Assembly: GCA_963576785.1 (NCBI GenBank)
Contig: OY756144.1
Span: 930,001-994,000, forward strand
Length of the DNA: 64,000 nt
Reading direction: 5' to 3'
Origin: Chlorophyllum brunneum
Lineage: Eukaryota > Basidiomycota > Agaricomycetes > Agaricales > Agaricaceae
In this document: positions 10,901-22,267 of the stretch, piece by piece
How positions within the stretch are numbered: the stretch's first letter is position 1
Layout of the letters: every line of letters begins with the position of its first letter
Position numbers and translations under genes: made by a program
The notes under the pieces: generated by a model
Told to the model about the DNA's origin: nothing
Database searches by the model: none
Seen by the model: the letters and a program-made list of their open reading frames with translations, nothing else

Positions 10901-13900
10901 GAGGAGCGGTATAAAACAGGCACGTACTTCCGCCCTCGGAGGTTTGTGCTGTTCTTGACAGTAGCTTGCAGTGATCTTTCAATGTGGCCTTGAACGAGAT
11001 TTGGAACTTTTCGAGGCAGGAGATATGACGGAGGTTGGCGAGAAGGGGCTGAGCTTGAGGTATGTGATTTGGGTCGAGATATCTGTGGAAGAAGACTGAC
11101 TGTGTTTGGATTGACAGTGGAGGCCAAAAGGTTTGTGTTCCACCGTGCGACGCTGGAGTCTTACTGATTGAGTATAGGCGAGGGTTACGCTGGCTCGTGC
11201 TGTGTATTCAGATGCGCAGATCCTTCTTCTTGATGACATATTAGCTGCTCTTGATGTTCACACGTGAGTTTTCGATTCACTACTCTGTTGCATGAGTTGA
11301 GCCGAGAGTTAACAGGTCGAAGTGGGTCGTTGAGCACTGTTTGAGCGGAGACTTGGTCAAGGGTAGGACAGTGATCCTTGTGGTGAGTAATCTCTGCTGG
11401 CGGCCCAACAAACCTCTGAAAACTTTCCGTAGACGCACAATATAGCTCTTACGCACCACCTCGCCAATTCCATTGTCTCCGTAGACGGAAACGGGATAGT
11501 CGTCAATCAGGGAACGGATATCTCGTCCGCAATCTCCACGAACTCTAAGTTGATATCCGAGATACAGTCTACCGAGGAAGTTTCACAACCAGCGAAAGAT
11601 GACAACAATAGCAAAGAATCGGTGACTTCGTCGGATAGTTCTCCCAAAGGAAAGCTCATTGTATCAGAAGAAGTAAAAGAAGGGCACGTAACATGGAAAG
11701 CCATGAAACTATTCCTCTCTTCTGTCGGCGGCAACCACCCGATATTCTTTCTCCTCGTATGTCTCGTTGGGCTACTTTTGGCGGACCTCGGAATCCTGCT
11801 CCAGACTTATTTCCTTGGGTATTGGGGGTCGCAATATACTGAGAGGAATGCTGCCGAGGTCAATCCATTTTTGTATGTCACCTGATTCAACCAGCACGAA
11901 CCGTCTACTCACTTCCTTTACAGCTATCTCGGAATATATTCCCTGATCGTGATGGTATACCTCTTTGCGTACTTTTCCACTGACGTATTTTATCTGTATG
12001 GGGTTAATCGGGCATGTATCACGATCCACAAACGATTAATGAACGCGATACTTGGCGCGACGTTCAGGTACGTTAATGTTCTGGAACGTGTTTCTTGTGC
12101 TAAGAAAACACTCCCTAGGTGGCTTGATGAAACCCCGTCATCCCGCATTATTACGCGTTGTACTCAGGATATCCGAGCAGTCGACGTGCCAATTGCACAA
12201 TTCGTGGGGATAGTTGCAGAGATGACAATATCCTTGATTACCAGGCTTCTTCTTATCGTGACCTTCTCACATGCGTTCCTCATCCCTGGTCTTCTGGTTG
12301 CTGCGGCTGGTGGATGGATAGGAAATTTCTATCTGAAAGCACAAATGTCTGTTAAACGAGAGATGAGGTGAGGTTCCCTCTGTATATCTCTGCAAATCTA
12401 ACCCGGAGCGGTGTTCAGCAATGCCAAGGCCCCTGTCCTGGCTCACTTTGGAGCGGCCGTCGCTGGCTTAAGTACGTCGATTTATCCTTGAATCCTTGAA
12501 TACTCTTTCATCGTTTTATAGTTTCAATCCGGGCATACGGGGCACAAGATGCCTTCAAACAAGAATCCCTTAAGCGCATAGACTTCTACAGTCGGGCCGC
12601 CCGAGCCTCCTGGAACCTGAATCGTTGGTTGGGCGTCCGAATTAATGCGTTAGGGGCACTGTTCACCACAGCACTAGCAGCATACCTCGTCTACGGGAGT
12701 TCCACGAACCCTGTAAACGTTGGTTTCTCTTTAACCATAGCCGTCGAATTTTGTACTATGATCTTGTACTGGGTGAGGATTTCAAACCTTCTGGAAGTGC
12801 AGGCGAACAGGTGAGAATTAGTCTAATGTGATTGAGGACGTAAACTGAGCATGTGGATATAGCCTGGAACGTATTCAGGGTTACCTCGAGATTGAACAAG
12901 AACCACGACCGACTGAAAGCGGAGTGCCTCCTGCCGCTTGGCCGACCAGCGGACATTTGCGGGTTGAAAACCTGTCCGCCCGGTACTCTAAGGTAAGGCG
13001 TCGATATAAAGCATTTCAAAACAACATTGACGTGTTCTGCCAGGATGGACCTAATGTGTTGCATGACATCTCCTTCGAAGTAAAATCAGGAGAACGAATT
13101 GGAGTAGGTGAGAGTTTTCTGTTGATCGGATTCCCTTCTGCCCAGCATTTACACTCCATCTAGTTGGTCGCACCGGGAGTGGCAAGGTCAGTGATGCCGT
13201 CTATGTCTGAGAATCAAAGGCTGAATCTTCTACAGAGCTCTCTGATGCTATCGCTTTTACGCTGTATTGTGGTAGATGGCAACGTCTACTACGACGGCAT
13301 CAACACGAAGAATATCAATCTAGACGCTCTGAGATCCAAACTCACAATCATCCCCCAAATCGTATGCTTTCGCGCCCTTTCAATCCTCGGAGGCGTATTT
13401 ATGTCTCCACTTTCAGCCTGAATTGCTCAGCGGGACGCTGAGAAGAAACCTCGACCCATTCGAGCAGTATGACGACGCGGCGCTGAACGCAGCGCTTCGG
13501 GCCTCGGGGCTGTTCTCGTTACAGACAGAAGAAGACGAGAAGCGGTTGACACTGGACAGTCAGATCTCAAGTGGAGGGTCGAACTTGTCAGTGGGTCAAC
13601 GTCAGATCTTGGCGCTGGCGAGGGCGATGGTCAGGGAGAGCAAGCTGTTGATATTGGACGAAGGTATGTCCATGTTCAGCAGGACTTTGGACGAAAGCTC
13701 ACAGGGTGAACACAGCCACGTCTGCCATCGGTGGGTACACTCGCGTAGTCCCGGTAGTGGATGCTGACGGTTGTTTGACATAGATTACAAGACTGACGGG
13801 ATCATCCAGCAGTCGTTGAGACATGAACTCGGAAACGATGTGACAGTGATTACGGTTGCACACCGTCTGCAAACGATCATGGACGCGGACAAGATTGTGA

Positions 13901-14164
13901 GTCTGGCTATTTGTTTTCGCTTCGCAAGTCTGAGAGGACTCGATTGCTTGCAGCTAGTCCTGGATGCCGGCAAGATTGTAGGTTTCCTGGCCTTATTTGC
14001 AGTGCAGAAGCCTAAACCGCTTCCTCTCATAGGTTGAGTATGACTCTCCAGCAGTGCTGCTTGCCAAATCCTCCAGTACATTCAAGTCGATGGTTGATGG
14101 TAGTGGTGATCGGGAGCGCTTGTACGAAATGCTCCGTGCTGGGCAGCAATCGACCGCAAGCTAA
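7974..14164 (+). CDS. ABCC/MRP-type ABC transporter, copy 1
   Basis: This is a full-length ABC exporter of the multidrug-resistance-associated (C) subfamily, members of which move conjugates and organic anions across vacuolar or plasma membranes. The start is set at ATG 7974 (MDVSLRRLLDQLRGF), which joins through a 54-nt intron to the hydrophobic IWFLSLLASVSFLVLLVQ; the minus-strand paralogue has a matching start. Next come [50 protein letters not shown] and [12 protein letters not shown] (transmembrane domain 1). NBD1 has Walker A GPTGSGKTS split by an intron, [17 protein letters not shown], signature [18 protein letters not shown] and [12 protein letters not shown]. The linker contains [11 protein letters not shown] and [14 protein letters not shown]2 has [55 protein letters not shown] and [13 protein letters not shown]. 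The stop is TAA at 14162. Apparent frame breaks resolve as introns. Parts are almost identical to the inverted copy at 22-28 kb. Confidence 0.88.
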
Positions 14165-14664
14165 TTATCGAAGGATGGGAGTGTCCAAAAGGATTTCACA
14201 ATGCACAGATACTTAGAAGATAGTATAATGGGGCAGAGAATGGCGTTAAGAACTTTAACTCCTCGTCAATGTAAGGGTATATACATACAGTGATGGATCA
14301 AGAGATAGAGTGTACATAGAGGGAATACCACGACACCGAGTGGCAGATCCGAAAAGGGTCCCGTCCGGTAAGGAGCAAAGCTCTAAAAAAAAGTTGACTA
14401 CGGATCAAAGCCCTGCAAGTGAACGCCGTCAAGGTAAAATTTCTGGAGTCCATGTCATAAAAATATAATATATGTGATTAGTATCAAATCGTCAGCAGAC
14501 GCCAAGGAGAGTAAGGGTCAGTATCAAAGAACGAAAAACATAAGAGAGGCAAAGCGACGATTATGATAAGGGCCCGAATGAAATGAAAGATAAGAATAGA
14601 ACATAGCATATCAAATGCCATGATAAAAATGGTGATGTGCGCCATGCGGCTCTAGCGACAATCG
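14165..14664. other. Intergenic between convergent genes
   Basis: An A-rich stretch between the stop of ABC copy 1 and the stop of the minus-strand secreted-protein gene. No coding potential was recognised; it is likely to hold the two 3' untranslated regions. Confidence 0.5.
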
Positions 14665-16041
14665 TCAGTCCAGCTCCAGAGTATAACAGAAGAGGGTAAG
14701 AAGAACATACGATGGTTGGGGTGGAGCTTGTAGTATCCGAACATCCAAAACCGCAACCAATCCATCCACCGAATTGATCCCACCTATCCCGACAGTGATG
14801 TTATGGTTGATACCAAAGTTTGTGTCCTGGAGGAGGCCAGAGGTATAGCGAACGTCTGTTTGGTAAAGATATCCGTTCGCTGATGTGGATCCAGTGAAAG
14901 TCGTAGTGTTTGCGACGGTAGCAGTGAGCACAGATGTCTGAGTGATGTTGCCTACTAGCCAGTCTCTGTTTATTCCGAATGGTAAGTCGTGATGGAAGAT
15001 GCCGCAGAAGGTCAACCCACCGCCCCAAATTGTACCCATTAGGAATGATATTATGTTGTTCTGTCGATCAGATCAAAACAAGAGTGAGCATTTGGCACAA
15101 GTTGAAAGGGAAGGGGTGATATACATACGGGCAATTGGCATTTCGTATGAAACGGCCATAAATATAGCACCACTATTATTGTCATCCAGTTTAACGTGAG
15201 CATCCGGCGTTAAAAAAAAAGATGAACCCCCGGTATGGGAGGGCCAAGAATAGGGGAGTGGACATACGTGTTGTCTAGAGGGCCGTCTTGGACCCAATAA
15301 CGGAAATGGTTCCCACCCTGTATGGTTTCTTTACACGAGCCCAGCTGTGGATCACCATAATCCCATCTAATCACAGCAGTCTCGTTCTCTTGACAAACGA
15401 CAGTGTGTGAGAATGAAGCCCATCTAGTAGAATTTGGACCACGTACTGTAACCGTTACCGTCTCCTAGATTTGCTCCTTGGCTTGAGCCCTCGTGCTGGC
15501 CTAGACATTCACCTGAGAATCCTAGTGACCTGTGGGTAGAAGTGAATTTAACAGTTAGTCATCATGAGGCAGAGTCAATCAAGAAGACAGAAACACACTG
15601 GAAGTAGTTGCGTAGTCCACCGTTGACCTCTGCGTCTACCAGTACACGAGCGTCTGAGTTTCCAGTGATAATCGCGTTCAAGGGCTCGCCCTGGCCCATA
15701 GGGAAGGTTACCGGGATTTTCTAATTGACACGAAGCATAAACGACCGTTGCCGGGTCAGACCCAAGAACCATACACACCGTCAGCATACTTCCTCCATTC
15801 TGTAGCGGGTTGTGATATCCCTCGGGTGGGACGTTTCTCTCAGATCGTCTTTCCCATAACGAAAGGGCGCGCTTCCAATTCCAATTCCGGTAATCCAGGG
15901 AAACGCATAATGAAGGTGTCGTCGACATGAGGACGACATATGGCAGTAGAATTCTACGCGGACGCATCGTTGGGAACGACGAACTCGGCGGTTGAAAGAG
16001 TGGCAGCAGAGTAAGAAGTCGAGAGAAGAACACAAACACAC
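14665..16041 (-). CDS. Putative secreted protein of an uncharacterised agaricomycete family
   Basis: Frames on the minus strand chain through short introns into a protein resembling a secreted agaricomycete family I know only as hypothetical. Motifs in order are PPEGYHNPLQNGGSMLT, VTFPMGQGEPLNAIITGN, VLVDAEVNGGLRNYF, GFSGECLGQHEG...GANLGDGNGY, ETAVIRWDYGDPQLGSCKE, GGNHFRYWVQDGP, SGAIFMAVSYEMPIA, NIIPNGYNLGR/DWLVGN, YLYQTDVRYTSGLLQD, and a C-terminus around VDGLVAVLDVRILQ. The stop is TGA at 14665. Many Asn-x-Ser/Thr sites and the lack of internal membrane helices fit secretion. The N-terminus is not settled: an ATG at 16039 opens a hydrophobic stretch, but the first join is ambiguous. The function is unknown. 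Confidence 0.7.
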
Positions 16042-16183
16042 TACGAAGATTAGCCTGTATTACGTAACTAATTCATTATCCTCAAAGAACAATGGCTTGA
16101 ATCCCCGAACAGCGGAGAGAATAAGGTATCAACGCAAATAGCATTACAGAGTATGCTATACACTGTATACATCCATACATCCT

Positions 16184-17658
16184 CTAATCGACAATTTCAA
16201 GGTCCCCATAGGGTTTTGCTTTGAAGAACGCGTCGTCAAAGTGGTGCACACGGACAAAACCATCCTCTCCCCCTGAAGCATAACATGTTCCTGCAGGGTG
16301 CACAGCAATTCTAACAAATACGTCAGCCGAGACAACGGTCGCCAACGGAATGGACTGCGCACGTATTAATGGGACCGAAATGACCCTTGACACGGCCAAC
16401 TTCCTCCTCAAAGATTTTGTGCCAGAACCGGGTCTCAAATTTACCCTGACGTAACGAGGTCGTCGTGACACTCATAGCCTCTTGACCGCCACCCAAGAGT
16501 ACCTGTCGAATCAAAAAATAAAATAAAGGCATTCTTGTCAGAAATGCTCCCTTCTATCCAGAGATTACACTCACGTAAGGACGATTTGGCATGATAGAGG
16601 CGCTATTCAGTGGTGTCTCTGTCGAAAATGTCTTGAGGACTTGGAGAGCCTTGGTATCATGTATCTGAATGATCATCATCAGTCATCAGTACAGATGAAC
16701 GCGGTATTGACTCACTCGGGCGGACTTATCCTTGCTACTCGTGATACAATACGTCCGATCCTTACTCAGCTGCAGGTCCGTCACCACATCTCCATGCGCC
16801 CTCTCATTATTATTCAGCTCCTCCCCAGTCTTCACATTGAACAGCGCAACTTTCCCAGATTCGTGGCCAGTGAAAATCACATTCGGCACATTTGTAAACG
16901 CGCACACAGTTGCTTTTGATCCAATAGGATTGAACAAAAACAGCGGTTCCGTCGACTCTGAAAAATAATGGTTAGAGGTGTCACGTCAAAGAGGGGGAGG
17001 GAAGGAATGACTCAACGATTGGTACCATCCCCATCCCGATTGAGTTTGAACACTCGAATCGCACACTGAAAACCCATACGTTGTTCAGTGATACACACAA
17101 CCTGCGATCCATCCTCGTTGAAAGCCACCCGTTTCACAGCGGTAGGAAATTCCCATGTGAACAGGTTTTTGCCAGTCTGGACAGACCATAATCTTAGCGT
17201 GTTATCAGCAGCGCCAGACACCATGAATTTGCTATCCGCTGCGTTTCAAAATACATTTGTCATGCCGGACAGGAAAACAGAAGGGAAAAACCATAGAGGT
17301 AAGTATTAGTAGAGACCGAAAAGAAAACGATATAAATCAAACGCACGATCAACATCCACCGTCCAAATCGTTCCATTATTCCCATCATACGTCCCCAACC
17401 TCTCTCCATTGTGCGTGAACCAGACATTGATAATATGATCCTTGGAGCAGGTAAACAATAGATCCCCCTCAGCATTAAACCTGATTTGCGTCAGTGACCG
17501 CTCATGACCTTGAAGGATACGTTGATTAGCAACCGAACGAAAAATCATCACTTCCAGTGTTGTATAGATTCACCTTGTAATAGGATCGGTCTCTATAATA
17601 TATGACTTGTGTCATTCTCTGTCACCTGGACACGTATTATGTTGGAGATGCGCACCAT
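16184..17658 (-). CDS. TIF34: Eukaryotic translation initiation factor 3 subunit I (WD40 protein)
   Basis: eIF3i is a seven-bladed WD40 propeller subunit of the eIF3 complex, which recruits the 40S ribosome in the cytoplasm. Diagnostic motifs are [142 protein letters not shown] and the C-terminus [10 protein letters not shown], with the stop at 16184-16186. The start needs care. The ATG at 17656-17658 (context ACAAAATG) is followed directly by an intron (17593-17655), then a 19-nt exon at 17574-17592 (Arg-Pro-Ile-Leu-Leu-Gln), another intron and the long first WD exon. This gives Met-Arg-Pro-Ile-Leu-Leu-Gln-Gly-His-Glu, the family N-terminus. A single-copy housekeeping gene is expected. Confidence 0.93.
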
Positions 17659-17765
17659 TTTGTAGTCTTAAGCCGTTCTGTTCTGAGCTCGCGTCGTAGA
17701 TTTTCTTGATTGCACGTGCCTATAACTCGGAGCTTAGTCATGCGTTCTACAATCTGTCTATGTAA

Positions 17766-19610
17766 CTACCAGAACATCGTCGTAGTACGTGTCGTGCCAT
17801 ACTCGGGTACCCACAGAGATGGCAGTGTGAGCTCTAACGCCGAACCCAGATCCAACAACATTTCACTCCCATCCAAAACCCCCTGCACCTTCTTCTGTAT
17901 CCCATCCGCCAACGGTTTCTTCGAATAAATGCAAGCTTTCTTTAGCGGCGCCACATGCGTCGCATAGACTCCAAGCCCAGAACGAGAGCGTAAGAAATCG
18001 AGTAAAACACTCTCCGAGAATTCCCCGCTACATTGAAAAACCTCAAGTTTTGGACAGAGACAGTTCATAGTGCTCGAGTCCTCGGTAGATCCAAGTAAAT
18101 AATCGCTTTCCGTATCTGATTCACTTTGTGAAGAATCAGTACTTTTGTAGCGATGATGCGAGCCGTCTCTTGGAGTGAGGCTCGCCAAATGATTGTCGAC
18201 AATCTCCGCAGAACATACGGGATCGATCCACAGATTGGCAGAGGTCTTTGCGGATTTCTTGAGCGTCAATCGTTTCAAATCAGGTAAAAAGCGCAATAGT
18301 CTTCGGAATTCCACTCCATCGGAATAGAGAATCAACTCTAGTTCTTCGAGCGGTTGTACCAACCTGCTCAAGAAAGCCGAGACGGCGTCGAAGAATTGCT
18401 CTTCTGGAGTGTTGTCTCCGAAGGGCGACATAAGCCACGGTGACTGTACTTCGTACTCCCAATGGCGAAGTCGTGGTGTGTGCAAGGCCGTCAGAAGTAT
18501 CCAGGTACTCCAGAATGGGTCACAATAGGTTATCGATAACGAATAGAGGTTAGGAAGGTCGACCTTCTGGGATGTATGTGATGGCCCCGCAGGGCTGTGC
18601 GTAAGGAGGCAGGAGATTGAGCAAACTTCGAGATTAGGAGTCGAGAGAAGAACCCTGACGAGGTCATCGAGGTCGTATGACCTACCGTCAGAAGGGCGGG
18701 TTATTCCAAGCTGAGTGAGTTTCTTCCACTCTGCGGCGGGTTGGAATGGTATGAAACCATCGAATGGTAACGACAGCGAATGTAGTTTAGGTAATTCCAA
18801 GAAACCCCTAGCAATGGGCATTGGAAGTTCGGTGTCCACGTCAACTATATCGTACACATTATGGCGCAAGAAAAGAGTCGAATCGACATGAATTGTTTCA
18901 AGGAGAGGCAGGTCAACTGCGTTGAAGTGATCAAAGTAATCCACCAAGTCGAAAGATGTGATAGAGAGATGAAATGATCTCCATCGATTACCCAGGAGCG
19001 TAAGAATATCCAGGTATGGTTTTGCTTTGTCGACGTGACTTGGTTCATGAGGGGGGCAATAAATAGAGATGGATAGTGGAAGCGTCTTAGAGCGGGAAAG
19101 CCAGGTGATGACATCATAGGGAGATGGTGTTCGGTCATAGGTGTATTGAGGGGGTAGGACGATATGAATGGATGCCCAGAGGTGCGGTGTTGCATAGGCA
19201 ACTTGCCTCCAGTCGTGGCATACGCGACACAAGAGTAATGGCGCTTGTCTAGCACTCATCACCGCATTGTGTACAACAGGGAGACAGCGGATGAATATCT
19301 CTTGAAGGATCTCAGGAGCCAGCCGACGAATAGGGGCAATCAAGGCTCTGTGAGATTCAAGCTCTTTTCTGAGCGCCTGCTGTTGCGCAGAGAGTTGTGC
19401 GAGTCTATTCTCGAGTTTGACGATCCCGGTGTCGAAACCGCGAAGTTCCCGCTCCTTCCTCCCCAACAAAGCCTTGATAGCAGTAAGTTGATCTTGAGTA
19501 GGTGTGCGCATCAAGCTTGGTCTGTTGGCAAATGGTAGCGGAATCATGATCGAGGTAGACACGGCCGAAGAGATAGGCGCAACGGGCAGAGCTACAGCTT
19601 TCATGATCAT
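17766..19610 (-). CDS. F-box-like domain protein with leucine-rich C-terminal region
   Basis: This is one uninterrupted frame of 614 codons. After a low-complexity start (MIMKAVALPVAPISSAV), residues about 40-90 form a coiled coil (KERELRGFDTGIVKLENRL). The F-box-like motif follows at about 90-125 (RRLAPEILQEIFIRCLP), then LLLCRVCHDWRQVAYATPHLW. The remainder is rich in Leu repeats (LELPKLHSLSLPF, LLRFLPDLKRLTL, CPKLEVFQCSG), and residues near 490-510 are Ser/Asp/Glu-rich. This is the common agaricomycete layout, thought to act as substrate receptors of SCF ubiquitin ligases, although targets of these expanded families are unknown. Confidence 0.85.
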   Translation of the reverse strand: MIMKAVALPVAPISSAVSTSIMIPLPFANRPSLMRTPTQDQLTAIKALLGRKERELRGFDTGIVKLENRLAQLSAQQQALRKELESHRALIAPIRRLAPEILQEIFIRCLPVVHNAVMSARQAPLLLCRVCHDWRQVAYATPHLWASIHIVLPPQYTYDRTPSPYDVITWLSRSKTLPLSISIYCPPHEPSHVDKAKPYLDILTLLGNRWRSFHLSITSFDLVDYFDHFNAVDLPLLETIHVDSTLFLRHNVYDIVDVDTELPMPIARGFLELPKLHSLSLPFDGFIPFQPAAEWKKLTQLGITRPSDGRSYDLDDLVRVLLSTPNLEVCSISCLLTHSPAGPSHTSQKVDLPNLYSLSITYCDPFWSTWILLTALHTPRLRHWEYEVQSPWLMSPFGDNTPEEQFFDAVSAFLSRLVQPLEELELILYSDGVEFRRLLRFLPDLKRLTLKKSAKTSANLWIDPVCSAEIVDNHLASLTPRDGSHHRYKSTDSSQSESDTESDYLLGSTEDSSTMNCLCPKLEVFQCSGEFSESVLLDFLRSRSGLGVYATHVAPLKKACIYSKKPLADGIQKKVQGVLDGSEMLLDLGSALELTLPSLWVPEYGTTRTTTMFW

Positions 19611-19855
19611 CCGAAGTCATCGGAGCCTTGACATAAGCGAGCTCAATCACCGATCACGATTCAAATTCATCTAGAGATCTACAGAAAAATCTATGTACAA
19701 CATATTTCGCAACGTTCGTACAAGATGATTCAGGGGTCTCAACTATGCATGTAGCAAATGTGGAGAGATGAACAAAACTACTTGCCATGCAAAGAAAGAT
19801 GTACATAGTAATAGGCAGAAGGAGACATGGCCAACTATACCGGAGGGAAGCGATA

Positions 19856-20686
19856 TCAGAAGGATACCACTCGGATGCCGAAGCAAAGCAATAAAACACG
19901 TACAACGATATCCGTCCAAGTCAGCATCGACCACACTCTAAATACTACCCATCTAAACCAGGGTGCACCAAAAAACGCCACGACACAATCCACCCTCAGG
20001 TATATCATGAACTCCAAACTCGCAAGGAGTAGCATGTAGTATTGCAAGAGGACCAACGCCCTCAAAAGCCGAAGAGTAAACTGGGCGAGTTGGTAACCGA
20101 TGGAGACCAAGCGAAGTAGGGGTGCTTCTGAATATGCCAGGATGTACAATCCGACAACCCCAACAAATACCTGGCTCAAAACCGTTTTGCGATTCAATGC
20201 CGGACTTCGTCGGCAGCTGTGCCGAATGGTCTGTGCCATGAAGATGATGGGTCGATAGATGAATCGCCATCCTTGGGAGATGAGGGCAAGAGTGCATATA
20301 GCCGACCAAAGCGATACCTTCAACGCTGACCTAGTCAGCCACCGGGCAGGTCGTACAAGAGGTAGGAAGAACAAGGAGGAGAAGACTGCAATACACGCTC
20401 GAGTGATATCGAAATATGAGCTGTAAAGCGCGTTGACAACTAGGATGGACAGAAGACCTAGAGTGAGCGGGGAGGTGATACGAGAATCCGGGAATTGTTT
20501 TTGGGTATTCGGACTCGGAAAATTCGTAAGAAGGTTAGGGGGTGGATTTGACGGAGTCAGGTGCGGAGAGTTGTGAAGGAACAAAGGCATCGACACGGGT
20601 CTCCGATGGTTGGCCACCGCGTACTTGTTTCGCACTCTGGACGGTCGAACCACGGACATCGCACCGTGTTGGATGTAATGTGCCAA
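19856..20686 (-). CDS. Hypothetical multi-pass membrane protein
   Basis: One open frame of 276 codons that I cannot place in a family. The first 80 residues are polar and Pro-rich, followed by several hydrophobic segments: LGLLSILVVNALYSSYF, IAVFSSLFFLPLV, VFVGVVGLYILAYS, LRALVLLQYYMLLLASLEFM and the C-terminal IVVRVLLLCFGIRVVSF. No signal peptide is obvious. The start could be the ATG at 20686 or one of the downstream Met codons. Its promoter would lie in the 437 bp shared with the divergent Sen15-like gene. Confidence 0.6.
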   Translation of the reverse strand: MAHYIQHGAMSVVRPSRVRNKYAVANHRRPVSMPLFLHNSPHLTPSNPPPNLLTNFPSPNTQKQFPDSRITSPLTLGLLSILVVNALYSSYFDITRACIAVFSSLFFLPLVRPARWLTRSALKVSLWSAICTLALISQGWRFIYRPIIFMAQTIRHSCRRSPALNRKTVLSQVFVGVVGLYILAYSEAPLLRLVSIGYQLAQFTLRLLRALVLLQYYMLLLASLEFMIYLRVDCVVAFFGAPWFRWVVFRVWSMLTWTDIVVRVLLLCFGIRVVSF

Positions 20687-21123
20687 AAATAAGAGTGTGG
20701 TGGCTTTTGTTTTGGGCGAGAAGTCTTGGTCTTGAGCCTGGTCCAGGTTATACTCGCCGGGGTATCGACACAGCCAGAGGACACGTATTTAAGCAAGGCA
20801 GTTGTTTCATTGGGGCCTCTTGTTCAGCCGCCGTGGGATAACGGCAGTATTGTCGTCTTAAACTATGATGCACTCCAATTGAGTTTTTGGTGGTAGTGCG
20901 CTATCTATGATGACATATGTCCGACCTAGATGACCATCTTATTTTTAGGGTTACTTATCTAATTATATTGGATATGTTTGGCTAGGGCTTCTCAGTTACA
21001 GTTTTGGACCTCAAGTTCGTTCTTTCATGACATAAATTATGGACAAGCATCCTTCTGTACGAGTACACCATGGAACATATACTACATTCTGACGTCGAGT
21101 AGCATCCCGTTCTTGCGCCCTTG
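20687..21123. other. Shared upstream region of divergent genes
   Basis: It separates the start of the minus-strand membrane-protein gene from the start of the plus-strand Sen15-like gene. No coding motif was seen, so it is likely to contain both promoters. Confidence 0.5.
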
Positions 21124-21600
21124 ATGGCTAAGTATCCTCGAGCGTCGGGGTCCCTGTTCCAAGCTTACAACGACATTGTTTACGGTGTGCATCACACGTC
21201 GGTTCGCTTTGACTCTTTACTGATCTTGACTTTAGCTCAACAGTGGTCTGACGTAGAAGTCATAGATCTAGAAAAGTGCGCGCGGGGAGCTATCAAAGGC
21301 CGCAAAAAAAATTCCGTGAGTTGGCCCGTCATATTTGTCTTCATTGTGACCCGAACGAAGTTAGGATACGGATATGCATGTCGTGCCATGTACCCTCTCC
21401 GAGAGTCTCTCAACCCAACTGTGAGTTACAGTCCCTTCGCTTGGTTTTTGTATCTCACTTACGGGTACCTGATCAAAAGTTTGAATGATGCGTTCATCAT
21501 ACTCGGGAAACCTGCCGAAATCTACCTCGCAATCACTTCCGAAGACGCCTCGATTGTTTACTATAAAATCAGCACCGGTATTGTAAAGCCCCAGATGTAA
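21124..21600 (+). CDS. tRNA-splicing endonuclease subunit Sen15-like
   Basis: Sen15 is a non-catalytic subunit of the heterotetrameric nuclear enzyme that excises tRNA introns. Recognised features are the start MAKYPRASGSLFQAYNDI, then AQQWSDVEVIDLEKCARGAIKGR, and the C-terminal IILGKPAEIYLAITSEDAS followed by IVYYKISTGIVKPQ, the hallmark end of fungal Sen15 proteins. The frame is open throughout, but an in-phase 51-nt intron (GTGTGC...TTTAG) probably removes the residues between Asp-Ile-Val-Tyr and AQQW. Further introns after GRKKNS and after RESLN are likely; their exact joins are unresolved. It lies in the spacer between the inverted ABC genes. Confidence 0.78.
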   Translation: MAKYPRASGSLFQAYNDIVYGVHHTSVRFDSLLILTLAQQWSDVEVIDLEKCARGAIKGRKKNSVSWPVIFVFIVTRTKLGYGYACRAMYPLRESLNPTVSYSPFAWFLYLTYGYLIKSLNDAFIILGKPAEIYLAITSEDASIVYYKISTGIVKPQM

Positions 21601-22267
21601 ATGCTCCTCGTCTTTTCCCACCATCGAGCATCCACATGCAACCGAATCCCATTTTCAAGGCTGTCAGAACCCTAAAAGATATGCAGCGCATTTAATGCGC
21701 AACGACCTCGTCCTCTAGACATCGTTCCCTGCATGTATGGGAAACCGAACTCGTCTTGTCCGCTTATGATTCTGTCGGATGGCTGACCGTCCTTTACATG
21801 TTCTATCCCACACACTCAAGACGTCTTCGTCTCTGGCCCGCAAGGCTCCTTCCGTGAATCTATGAATACACAGCGAGGCATCAAGTTCCAATCCTTCGAC
21901 CAGTTGGAGTTGGTCTCGTGGGTGGGTTACGTGACAGACTCCTAGTCGAAGACCAAGACACCATATTCCTTAAGCTTTAGACTTTCTCTCTGTGCGCTAC
22001 AGTGCTCATGATATCCCTTAAACGTCAAGATATTGGGGAGGGATGTTTGGACACCCGATACCACTACGCCAAACTTTGTAAGTCTTGTCACACCCTTCGC
22101 CAATGTAAGTACTGTAGAAGTAGGTGGCGTGATCTCCACTGGTTCGTTTTCGGAGTCTAGCGAAGATTGTCGAGGACCTGAGAGTCACTAGTTGGAATCA
22201 ATTTTGTTTGAGATATCTCTAGTAAGTATATATCTCGCAATGTGTGAATCTATCGGTCCGCTTGTCG
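21601..22267. other. Intergenic between convergent genes
   Basis: It holds the 3' flank of the Sen15-like gene and the 3' flank of ABC copy 2. No gene was recognised. Confidence 0.5.

Noticed and set aside
7949..13767. Many short consecutive frames in ABC copy 1 that look like frameshifts and stops
   Set aside because: Each break coincides with a plausible 47-65 nt GT-AG intron, and the paralogue has the same exon plan, so the gene is interpreted as intact.
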